This document shows, in pieces, positions 44,507 to 52,496 of a stretch of 64,000 nucleotides of DNA. Under the pieces are notes generated by a model. That model was not told the origin of the DNA and did not search any database. It saw only the letters and a program-made list of their open reading frames with translations. The translations under genes were made by a program, and so were the position numbers. Source of the DNA: Sphingobacterium sp. (GTDB lineage: Bacteria > Bacteroidota > Bacteroidia > Sphingobacteriales > Sphingobacteriaceae); NCBI GenBank assembly GCA_031286695.1, contig JAITTY010000006.1, forward strand, positions 372,001 to 436,000, in the 5' to 3' direction. Within the stretch, counting starts at the first letter, position 1, and each line of letters opens with the position of its first letter.

Positions 44507-45607
44507 TTAGTTCGCTTTTACATGGATTGTTTGGTTGTCAATCCTAAATTTGACTTTTCCAGTCATTTCAAGTAGATGTAGGGCCTGGTCGATCGTTTGA
44601 TATTTCGATATTCTTCCGGTAAAGCTTATTTTGGCAGTTTCTTTCGTTTCGAATCTAACATCGACATTGTACCATCTGGACAATTGTTGCATGATTTTGC
44701 CCAGCGGCTCACTATCGAATACAAAGATGTCTTCTTTCCATGAGGTGACGGATGTGGTTTTGGCCTTGGAGACGAGCATGTGTTGACCGTTATAGAGCGC
44801 TTGATCGCCGGGGAGAAGAATCACCTGTCCTGTAGGTGTCGAGATCCGGACTTTTCCTTCCAGAAGGGAAGTGGTTATATTTTTTTCATGACGATAGGCT
44901 TGTATGTTAAACTTAGTTCCCAGTACAGTGACCTCTTGCTCTTTGGATGATACGATAAAAGGCTTATATTTATTTTTGGTAATTTCAAAATATCCTTCGC
45001 CAACCATTTTTATCCTACGTTCACTTCCTGCAAATTGAGACGGAAATTCAAGTTCGGATTCAGAATTGACAACGACCAGCGAGCTATCAGCGAGCTTTAT
45101 TTTAAATTGACTTCCCCGGGGGACAATCAATTTGTTTAATTCACCTGTGTTTTTAATATCGGATTGAACTTCATATGAAATCATTCCATTATCAAGTTTT
45201 TTTACGTTGATGCCGTTCGTATTTATTGTTTCTCCAATGTGTAGCGCACTCAGATTAATCGAATCTTTCGAACCCAAAAATAATGTCGCTCCATATCCCA
45301 CGGTCTGAATTGTGGTTGGTGTATGGGAAATGTCTTTTTTATACTGTAGGATAATCATGTAAGAAGCCGTAGACAGAAGCAAGAGGCCGATTAACACCGC
45401 TGCATATTGATAAAAGCTCCTCTTTTTTAGAGGTTCAGTATTGAGTGAATGCCAGGTCTGAAGCTTGATTTCCTCGAATTCATTTACTTGGAGCGGATGT
45501 TTATACTCCAGTGAATTATACCAAGATTCGACAAGAATTATTTCATCTTGCGTGCATTTTTGATCCGTATATCGTTTTAAAAGGTCTGTAATTTCTTTTT
45601 CTGTCAT
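44507..45607 (-). CDS. FecR-family anti-sigma factor
   Basis: 366 residues. Cytoplasmic N-terminal part about 1-60 (EIILVESWYNSLEYKHPL), one membrane helix about 63-86 (FYQYAAVLIGLLLLSTASYMIIL). The periplasmic FecR domain (about 150-250) has RGSQFKIKLADSSLVVVNSES, RRIKMVGEGYFEIT and VLGTKFNIQAYRH. The DUF4974-like end (about 290-365) has FDSEPLGKIMQQLSRWYNVDV. It should hold the sigma factor encoded 62 bp upstream and relay the state of the STN receptor encoded 16 bp downstream. Confidence 0.93.
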   Translation of the reverse strand: MTEKEITDLLKRYTDQKCTQDEIILVESWYNSLEYKHPLQVNEFEEIKLQTWHSLNTEPLKKRSFYQYAAVLIGLLLLSTASYMIILQYKKDISHTPTTIQTVGYGATLFLGSKDSINLSALHIGETINTNGINVKKLDNGMISYEVQSDIKNTGELNKLIVPRGSQFKIKLADSSLVVVNSESELEFPSQFAGSERRIKMVGEGYFEITKNKYKPFIVSSKEQEVTVLGTKFNIQAYRHEKNITTSLLEGKVRISTPTGQVILLPGDQALYNGQHMLVSKAKTTSVTSWKEDIFVFDSEPLGKIMQQLSRWYNVDVRFETKETAKISFTGRISKYQTIDQALHLLEMTGKVKFRIDNQTIHVKAN

Positions 45608-45669
45608 TGCAGTCTAAATGGGCTTTTATAAACAGGACAAGGCTGATGACCGAAGGGAGTAGACGAAAT

Positions 45670-46248
45670 TTAAAAAAAAGTAAAAAGTACGTAATTAATT
45701 TTTTTCTTAAGTATTTTGAGAGCATTGGCCACCTGCTTTTTGACCGTTAATTCGGATATGGACATCAGGTCGGCAATTTCCTTATGGGAGAGTTCCTGAT
45801 GTCTGCTGAGCAAATAGATCTGTTTCATCTTTAGCGGAAGAGCATCTATTTCATTCTGAATGATTTTTTCAAGTTCGTTTTTATGAATTGTTCGGTCAGT
45901 TGTTGCTTCAAAATGAGCTTTAAAATAATGATAGAGCTCCTGACGTTCATTTTGTTTTTTAGTTTTTATATAATAGTTGATAATACTATTTCTAAGGGAT
46001 ACGAAAAGAAAATTGATGACTTTTCCTTCGATAATGATTTGCGTACGTTTATTCCATAGGTTCATAAAAAGATCCTGCGTGAGATCTTGCGCATCTTCTT
46101 TGGATGACAGTTTATGCAAAGCGTGCACAAATAGTACATAAAACAAACGATTATATAGTACTTTATACGCATGTGTGTCGTTAAACTTTATAAGCCCGAA
46201 GAGCTGCTCGTCACTACATTCATTATATTTTTCCAGTTCCAATTTCAT
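45670..46248 (-). CDS. FecI-type ECF sigma factor
   Basis: 192 residues from the ATG at 46248 (a TTG at 46263 would add five). Region 2 is at about 15-90 (DTHAYKVLYNRLFYVLFVHA, DAQDLTQDLFMNLWNKR) and region 4 at about 125-180 (LPLKMKQIYLLSRHQELSHKEIADLMSISELTVKKQVANAL). It ends in an aromatic hydrophobic tail (NYVLFTFF). First gene of the sigma-FecR-SusC-SusD-TlpA series and the likely activator of that series when FecR releases it. Confidence 0.92.
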   Translation of the reverse strand: MKLELEKYNECSDEQLFGLIKFNDTHAYKVLYNRLFYVLFVHALHKLSSKEDAQDLTQDLFMNLWNKRTQIIIEGKVINFLFVSLRNSIINYYIKTKKQNERQELYHYFKAHFEATTDRTIHKNELEKIIQNEIDALPLKMKQIYLLSRHQELSHKEIADLMSISELTVKKQVANALKILKKKINYVLFTFF

Positions 46249-46470
46249 AATATAATAAAACAAGGAATTTTGTCTTTAAACCATTCTATAGTTGAATTCA
46301 GGGTTTATGCAAAATGCTTTATCTCTCTTGATAAGTAAAGCTATTTATTCCAAAAATTTAATTACCAGGATTGCGGTAGATTTCAAAAGGACACTAATAT
46401 ATTGCTAAGGTATTGAAACTTATGTAATACATAAAATATTTTTGCTATTGAATTTACCTTTAACTTGTTT

Positions 46471-46551
46471 TTAGTGACAATAGTCTATAATAACATCTTC
46501 CAATGCCCTGATCCCCTCTTCCAAATCCTTTTCAGGAAGTGATTTGATTAC
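46471..46551 (-). pseudogene. C-terminal scrap resembling an aminotransferase end
   Basis: In one minus-strand frame 26 codons read VIKSLPEKDLEEGIRALEDV followed by IIDYCH and a stop, with a stop three bases upstream. The text resembles the last helix of MocR/PLP-dependent aminotransferases (S-L-x-E-x-x-L-E-E-G-I-x-x-L). Nothing more of the gene is present. The match is short and by eye only. Confidence 0.3.
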
Positions 46552-46779
46552 TTAAGATATTAACATGAGTATGAGCTGTAATTAATGTCTGATTATATTT
46601 TCACTAATAGTACAGTTTATGATGCTACCCCTGCTTCACTAAAATTTTATACAGATAGTTTAGGAAATCTTCATAGTTTTGACAATCGAGTTTGTGATTG
46701 AAAATTTTAGTTCTGGGAACCAATTTAATACCTTTAGAGGGAAGAATTGTCAATCACGTATCTTCAATATTCAAGTAAG

Positions 46780-47022
46780 ATGAAAGAAGTATTTGTAAAA
46801 AAATATTGGGATGAGGAAGATGTATTGTTTTATCTACATTTTCAAAATGGAGAAGCCATAGCGCAGGTTGAAATTACGCCCGAAGGCAGGGCCTTTTTGT
46901 CCTTAGAAAATCCCGGAGAAAACACTTCCAATTTATACGACCAATCGTTGGATGAACTTGATTTGGAAGATAAAGACTTTATAACCAAGGAAGAATTTTA
47001 TAGAATTTGGAATGAGCAATAA
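46780..47022 (+). CDS. Small acidic protein of unknown function
   Basis: 80 residues from the ATG at 46780, beginning MKEVFVKKYWDEEDVLFYLH. The frame continues upstream to a TTG at 46747. It is acidic, with strand-rich first half (AIAQVEITPEGRAFLSLE) and an acidic helix-like end (LYDQSLDELDLEDKDFITKEEFYRIWNEQ, shown for its DxDxxD-like acid run). No signal peptide. Size, charge and setting among gene scraps recall immunity proteins that sit beside polymorphic toxins, but no toxin gene is seen and I do not recognise the family. Confidence 0.5.
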   Translation: MKEVFVKKYWDEEDVLFYLHFQNGEAIAQVEITPEGRAFLSLENPGENTSNLYDQSLDELDLEDKDFITKEEFYRIWNEQ

Positions 47023-47154
47023 AGCAAAAGCTCTCTATCTATTGATAATGACGATATCGAGCATATTCCACTAGGCAATGATGTTTGGGCTTAAATTTTT
47101 TGCCCCGATCGGTCTATTCTTCACGATTATGATATTTTCTCAATTCTATAAAAC

Positions 47155-48900
47155 TTACAAGAGCTCAAAATAAGAGTCTGATTGATAGATTTTGTTTGCA
47201 GCATCGGCTGATATTCTAAATTTTCCTTTACTGGACATCATTGGAGCGGTAAACATGATTTCATCAGCACTGACCGGTATGGGTACAATTTCAAAATCAC
47301 CGAAACGGATTTTTTGTGCATATTTTATGCTCTTACCTTTGACATGGATCAACGATCCCGGTAGGCCACTGGAGGGAGCAAAACTCTCCAGGGTGATTCC
47401 CATTGGATTGATTGCTAGTTTTTTGTCGCTGAAAGAATACACCCCCGCAGAATTCTGATAGCCTATGCTGATCTTATTGGATCCAAAGTTCGACAGAAAC
47501 CATGTAAAGTATGCTTCTCCATCCTTATCACATACAGCATCCCAATAGATATTATTGCTACCCTGTAGGCTGTATATATTCCCTTTTGAGAAATTTCCAT
47601 AAAGCGTAATCCGATCTCCTTCATAGGCGTTAGTTTTATCACTTGACACCCAATCGAAGTTCTTGACCACAATCTTTTGGGGGAGACTGATGTCATAAAA
47701 TCTGTCTTTGATCTGGAACGAATAGCTGCCTTCTTTTAAATCGCCGACTTCGAAAATAAGGGATTCATTTCCGGTTTGTCGAGGTTCCACTGGTAGGTTT
47801 CCAAAAGTATAATCAAAGTACATCCCCGATTGGAAATCCCAAAATTCAGGCCATTGGATTATACATTTCGCTCCGGGATGAACAAAAGATTGTTCAATAC
47901 TAATCTTCGCTAAATCCGGAACATAAAATAAGATTTCCTCTTTAAAGATCACCGTTTCCACACCATTGGTATAGCCGAACTTGAAACGGTTGCCTTTTAG
48001 ATTTTCTATTTGATTAAATTGTAGCTGACTTGTGAATGGAATCTGTAGATCACCCAATATAATTTTAAAATCACTGCTCGGATGACGGAAATCGGGGAGG
48101 TTGAGCCCCAAGATGTCCATTACTTCGATTGGTTTAAAATTTGTTTTAACCGGAGGAAGTAGCTGTCCCAGAATTTTTACCTGAGCAATATTGTAGTAAA
48201 AATCGCCATAAGGATACTCCCTGCGTTTAAATGAAAAGCTGATGTCCTGCCCATGATATAATCCGTTCGTTTTCGGTACCTGAAAACGGATAGACTTTTT
48301 ATCTGGTGCTATGGTGTAGGGTATTTCTAGGCTCTGGCTAGCGTTTGATACCGCATCAGCGAAGTAAGAGAAGAATTTGTAATTTTGATCTATCAACTTA
48401 AAATCGCCTTGAACTACAATTTCTTCACCGGGTTTTGCTTTTATCATTTTGACAGGGTCGATCAAAAAGCCACCGATCTGAAAGGAGTTAAATTCACCCC
48501 TATAGTATCCTTTTTCAGTCCTTACATACAAGCTGTAGGTATATTTGAGATCTAGATCAAAGGGCTCATTTGGTTGATACGTATATTTGATCGTTGGACC
48601 TACTGTATTTTTACCCACTTCGATCTCCTGTTCTTTCCGTTCTATAGCGTATTGATCGATAGTTTTTATAATAAAGCCATAACTTATTATCTTTTGGTCC
48701 GCTATCGAATCTATTTGACCGAATAAGGTGACGCTTTTTTTGCTCAGTTCCTCCGTATGTCCTGTCCGGACAACTATTTTTTCTTCGGCAGAATACACAT
48801 ATTCTATCTCCTGAACTTTCTTGCACGCCACAGTGAGCAGTGTGAGACTGGACACCATGACAAAAAATAATATATTGAGCTGTTTTATATAGCGTAGCAT
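47155..48900 (-). CDS. IPT/TIG-domain lipoprotein
   Basis: 581 residues. Signal MLRYIKQLNILFFVMVSSLT is followed by LLTVAC with the lipid-anchor Cys near 26. The N-terminal region (about 30-140) is Fn3-like (VTLFGQIDSIADQKIISYGF). The body is a row of Ig-like beta domains. The last (about 500-581) is a typical IPT/TIG module: ITLESFAPSSGLPGSLIHVKG then KIRFGDFEIVPIPVSADEIMFTAP. TIG modules are structural or binding units in surface proteins. It is 15 bp downstream of a similar gene; the two form a pair. No enzyme motif is seen. Likely a surface adhesin or a ligand-binding accessory. Confidence 0.8.
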   Translation of the reverse strand: MLRYIKQLNILFFVMVSSLTLLTVACKKVQEIEYVYSAEEKIVVRTGHTEELSKKSVTLFGQIDSIADQKIISYGFIIKTIDQYAIERKEQEIEVGKNTVGPTIKYTYQPNEPFDLDLKYTYSLYVRTEKGYYRGEFNSFQIGGFLIDPVKMIKAKPGEEIVVQGDFKLIDQNYKFFSYFADAVSNASQSLEIPYTIAPDKKSIRFQVPKTNGLYHGQDISFSFKRREYPYGDFYYNIAQVKILGQLLPPVKTNFKPIEVMDILGLNLPDFRHPSSDFKIILGDLQIPFTSQLQFNQIENLKGNRFKFGYTNGVETVIFKEEILFYVPDLAKISIEQSFVHPGAKCIIQWPEFWDFQSGMYFDYTFGNLPVEPRQTGNESLIFEVGDLKEGSYSFQIKDRFYDISLPQKIVVKNFDWVSSDKTNAYEGDRITLYGNFSKGNIYSLQGSNNIYWDAVCDKDGEAYFTWFLSNFGSNKISIGYQNSAGVYSFSDKKLAINPMGITLESFAPSSGLPGSLIHVKGKSIKYAQKIRFGDFEIVPIPVSADEIMFTAPMMSSKGKFRISADAANKIYQSDSYFELL

Positions 48901-48915
48901 ATCACTGTTAAAATC

Positions 48916-50607
48916 TTAAATTAATTCAAAAGTTTCCTTACCTTTTACCCATTTATCGCCAAAAAGAAGATTGATTTCTATTTTTCCCTTGTAAGAAATA
49001 TCTCGGGGGATGGTAAATTTGATTTCCTCTTCACCCGATTCACGCCATACTACTCTGCCTCCAAAATAGATCATACCATAATAAATCCCCTTTCCCACAA
49101 TGGTGATCTGGTCACCGGCTTTTCCTTTTTTCGGGTAGAAATCCGAAAAGACCGGAGCTAAAACCTCGAGGTTCAGCTTCGTTTTGTCCATATATTCTGT
49201 ACCACCACTTCCATGATAGCCTACTGAAATTGGATAAATTCCGGCGGCAATCGGAGGTATAGCAATAGTCAACTGGCCATTTTGTACCGAAACAGTGGAC
49301 GCATCTTGATTCCCCAATCTAACCTGATAGGAGGCGTTTGCCTTGAAATTGCCATTGATCCTGAATAGGTTACCATAGTAGCCTTTATTTTGATCGATAC
49401 CCGTTACTTGCAGTTTTTTGACCCTTAATTTTGCCTCGCTCGTAAATTTAAAAAACGGACTGCTTGCGGAAAGCGTATACTCACCTTCCGGTAGATCTCC
49501 AATAGTAAGTTTATGTATTCCGGTCCAATTCAAACTGACGTATGCACTTTTGTTGCCTACCTTATAAGTCGAGAGATCTTGTTGTCCGAATGCTGAGAAA
49601 TCTACACCTGAGAAAGTTCCTGTACCGCCGGGGTGGAATTCAGTATCATTAAAATATAATGCATTGGGGAGAGGCTGTTTAATTTGGATTTTTTGCTTAA
49701 AAAAAACAGTATCTTTTCCATTAAAATATCCTATTGTATACTTGTCTGCCGGCTGTCCGTAGGTTAAATTTATCAAATTCATTTCGGATTCATAGGGGAA
49801 GGACCGGTCGCCGAAAAGAATATAGAAAGGTTCTTTCAGAGCCCCGCCCAATCCCGGACCTGTTAACATAATTTTATCGTTGTACATAAAATTGTAGTTG
49901 GTCGGTTCATTTAGTTTGCCTACGACCTTTACGGTTGCTAACAACGAGCTACTATATAGTCCAGTTGGATATGCTTTATTCTGGAGGATAAAACTCAGGC
50001 GGCTGCCATGCGTCAGATTAGCAGGTAACTGAAAGACCAGGGTTTTGAGGTCTTTGCCCAGTGTAAATGGAATTTCCTGTCTATTGTTATCGTCATTAAT
50101 ATTCAAAGTGTAATTATCCTTTACTTTTTCAAAATTTCCGGTGATGGTAATTTTATCATTGGCATAGGCAATAATATCATCTCTATATTCAATGTCAGGC
50201 CAATAAAATAGGAGACTTGTCGTTTCCCCTTTATAAATACCCTTATCCGTCTTGATATAATAGTAATATTTAACCGAGTTCGAATTCAGGATTTCTTTTG
50301 GAGTTTGGATGGTATGTGTAATCATTCCAGTTTTGGCCATTGATCCTAGGGAATAAACCAATTCTTTTATGCTTGTATCGTAATATTTTTGGCATTCAAC
50401 AACAAATCCATGATCAATGATGCTTTCATCATTTAGATATAATATGCGACCGGAAAATGTGATTTTTGACTCATCTGCATTGCCATTAATCAATGTTTCA
50501 ATACGAATGGGATTGGTGTCAGGGATTGTTTCAACAACTTTTTCGACTTTTTTACAGGAAACAAGAAAACACAATGATACAAGCCAAAGGATATATGATT
50601 CTTTCAT
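48916..50607 (-). CDS. IPT/TIG-domain lipoprotein
   Basis: 563 residues. Signal MKESYILWLVSLCFLVSC with lipid-anchor Cys 18. It is organised like its downstream neighbour: Fn3-like start (ITFSGRILYLNDESIIDHGF), a GETTSLLFYWPDIEY-type link, repeated Ig-like domains (KITITGNFEKVKDNYTLNIN; NLFRINGNFKANASYQVRLG) and a C-terminal TIG module (FSDFYPKKGKAGDQITIVGKG). Matching landmarks (SYGF/DHGF, GYYRGE/GIYKGE, a KRREYPYG/QNKAYPTG motif) show that the pair arose by duplication. A candidate promoter lies 20 bp upstream. It probably acts at the cell surface; the ligand is unknown. Confidence 0.8.
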   Translation of the reverse strand: MKESYILWLVSLCFLVSCKKVEKVVETIPDTNPIRIETLINGNADESKITFSGRILYLNDESIIDHGFVVECQKYYDTSIKELVYSLGSMAKTGMITHTIQTPKEILNSNSVKYYYYIKTDKGIYKGETTSLLFYWPDIEYRDDIIAYANDKITITGNFEKVKDNYTLNINDDNNRQEIPFTLGKDLKTLVFQLPANLTHGSRLSFILQNKAYPTGLYSSSLLATVKVVGKLNEPTNYNFMYNDKIMLTGPGLGGALKEPFYILFGDRSFPYESEMNLINLTYGQPADKYTIGYFNGKDTVFFKQKIQIKQPLPNALYFNDTEFHPGGTGTFSGVDFSAFGQQDLSTYKVGNKSAYVSLNWTGIHKLTIGDLPEGEYTLSASSPFFKFTSEAKLRVKKLQVTGIDQNKGYYGNLFRINGNFKANASYQVRLGNQDASTVSVQNGQLTIAIPPIAAGIYPISVGYHGSGGTEYMDKTKLNLEVLAPVFSDFYPKKGKAGDQITIVGKGIYYGMIYFGGRVVWRESGEEEIKFTIPRDISYKGKIEINLLFGDKWVKGKETFELI

Positions 50608-50626
50608 AAAAGGGTTAACATGTCTA

Positions 50627-50634
50627 CAAAGATA
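50627..50634 (-). promoter_or_regulatory. Candidate -7 box (TATCTTTG) for the TIG lipoprotein pair
   Basis: The minus strand reads TATCTTTG, matching TAnnTTTG, 19 bp upstream of the first TIG gene's start. About 20 bp further up is TATG, a weak -33 (TTTG expected). A start of transcription near 50620 would leave a very short leader. Confidence 0.35.
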
Positions 50635-50895
50635 CTTTATTGGATTATTATATCATAAATTATTAATACAGGAGCATACATAACAAATAAAGTCCCATAC
50701 TGTGCGGAAGCATAACTATAGATGTAGCGGATATATGAAGTGAAAGTAACTGTTTTTTTTGCTAAGTTAGCTGCCGTGGAAACATATGCGTCGGGTTCTC
50801 GCTCAATTTAACCTTTATTTAATTTATCTAACGCTGTCGTTGATGTATTGTTTCTCTGTAACTGATTATAATACAATATGTAAAGAATAATAGAT

Positions 50896-52377
50896 ATGGC
50901 ATTCGGATTTACACCTAAGCACGTTGAAGACTTTCCAATTAATGACTTGACACAACAGCAATTCCTTGTTCTTGCAAACGAATCAGCAAGAAAAGTAGGT
51001 TGGCAGATTAGTTACTTAAGTGACAACGGACTTATTGGATACACAGATAACGGCATGTTTTCTACAGATGCGGAAATCAAAATTAAAATAGAAGACGGGA
51101 TTGCAACCATTCGGAGTGCGTCCATTGGGAGTGAGCTGATGGATTGGGGGCGGAATAAGAAAAACATTGCCAATTTTATTTCTACTTTCGAAGCATTACA
51201 ACCCACGTTAACAAAAGAAGAGCTCAATGTTAAATATCTAGCACTAAACGATCAGCTTGTCTCGCCGGAAGATGATTTATTAAAGTTACATCGGGGAACT
51301 ACAAATGAAGAAATTAGCGGTTTTTTCTCTATTTTCAAGCCAACTCAAGGATTTTTTGTTACGCCAATCCTTTTAGATATCAATGTTTTAATTTTCATTT
51401 TAATGGCAATGAGCGGTGTAAATATCCTGCAGCCAACGAGTGAAAGCCTATTAAATTGGGGGGCAAATTTTAAGCCTATGACATTAGATGGTGAATGGTG
51501 GCGGCTTATAGCAAACTGCTTTTTGCATATCGGGATTTTCCATCTTTTAATGAATATGTATGCTCTTCTTTATATCGGTGTATTATTGGAACCACATCTG
51601 GGGAGGACACGGTTTATTCTCGCTTATCTACTCACAGGAATTACCGCAAGTATGGCAAGTTTGTGGTGGAACGACCTCACTATTAGTGCTGGTGCTTCGG
51701 GTGCTATATTTGGAATGTACGGCGTTTTTCTTGCCATGCTAACAACTAATCTCATCGAGAAAACAGCACGAAAGGCGTTATTGATGAGTATTGTGATTTT
51801 CGTCGGTTATAATTTAGTCAATGGAGTCAAAGAGGGCATAGACAATGCCGCTCATATTGGGGGATTAATAGGTGGCCTTGTTATCGGTTATGCGTTCATT
51901 CCAAGCTTAAGAAAGCCTGAAGAAGAGAGATTGAAATTTGGAACAATTGGTTTGTTATCAATTGTGATTCTTGTTTTTTCTTTTGTTGTTTACAGAAAAC
52001 TACCGAATGATATTGGAATATATGATTCGAAAATCAAAGACTTTGTTTCCATGGAAGAAATGGCTTTGGACGTGTTTAATTTACCATCGAATACACCTAA
52101 CGATAAGATACTTTACGGCATTAAAGACAAAGGGATTCATTATTGGAACGAAAACATAAAGCTTCTTGAGAGTTTTAATGACTTGGAGTTACCTGTTGAA
52201 ATCAGAACTAGAAACAAGCTTTTAAAAGAATATTGTGAATTGAGAATTAAGAGCTATGAATTACTTTACAAGACAATATCCGAGGATACAAATCAATACC
52301 AGTCACAACTGGAAAATTATAATAAGCTCATTGAAGCAAAAGTTAAAGAGCTTAGTGCTGTACAACAGGGCGAATAA
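50896..52377 (+). CDS. Rhomboid-family intramembrane serine protease
   Basis: 493 residues. A soluble N-terminal part (about 1-150) of unrecognised type precedes six to seven membrane segments. The rhomboid core shows EWWRLIANCFLHIGIFHLLMNM, the catalytic Ser S268 in SAGASGAIFG (GxSG) and the catalytic His H320 in NAAHIGGLIGGLVIGY. A C-terminal soluble tail (about 385-493) is rich in charged helix. It cleaves single-pass membrane proteins inside the lipid bilayer; the substrate is unknown. It is flanked by non-coding gaps and appears monocistronic. The N-terminal domain may recruit substrate (inference). Confidence 0.92.
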   Translation: MAFGFTPKHVEDFPINDLTQQQFLVLANESARKVGWQISYLSDNGLIGYTDNGMFSTDAEIKIKIEDGIATIRSASIGSELMDWGRNKKNIANFISTFEALQPTLTKEELNVKYLALNDQLVSPEDDLLKLHRGTTNEEISGFFSIFKPTQGFFVTPILLDINVLIFILMAMSGVNILQPTSESLLNWGANFKPMTLDGEWWRLIANCFLHIGIFHLLMNMYALLYIGVLLEPHLGRTRFILAYLLTGITASMASLWWNDLTISAGASGAIFGMYGVFLAMLTTNLIEKTARKALLMSIVIFVGYNLVNGVKEGIDNAAHIGGLIGGLVIGYAFIPSLRKPEEERLKFGTIGLLSIVILVFSFVVYRKLPNDIGIYDSKIKDFVSMEEMALDVFNLPSNTPNDKILYGIKDKGIHYWNENIKLLESFNDLELPVEIRTRNKLLKEYCELRIKSYELLYKTISEDTNQYQSQLENYNKLIEAKVKELSAVQQGE

Positions 52378-52496
52378 ATGCAATTCGTTTTATTAATAAA
52401 GAAGTTGTTTCAGTAAATATTTCCCGGTATTACTCGTTTTGTTTTAAGCCTAGAAAATGTTACTATTGTGTTTTGTCACTTTTGGTTTAGAGTATC

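Noticed and set aside
36735..46248. GH43 gene as part of the sigma-SusCD-TlpA locus
   Set aside because: It is on the opposite strand, converges on that locus and is separated by a strong terminator.
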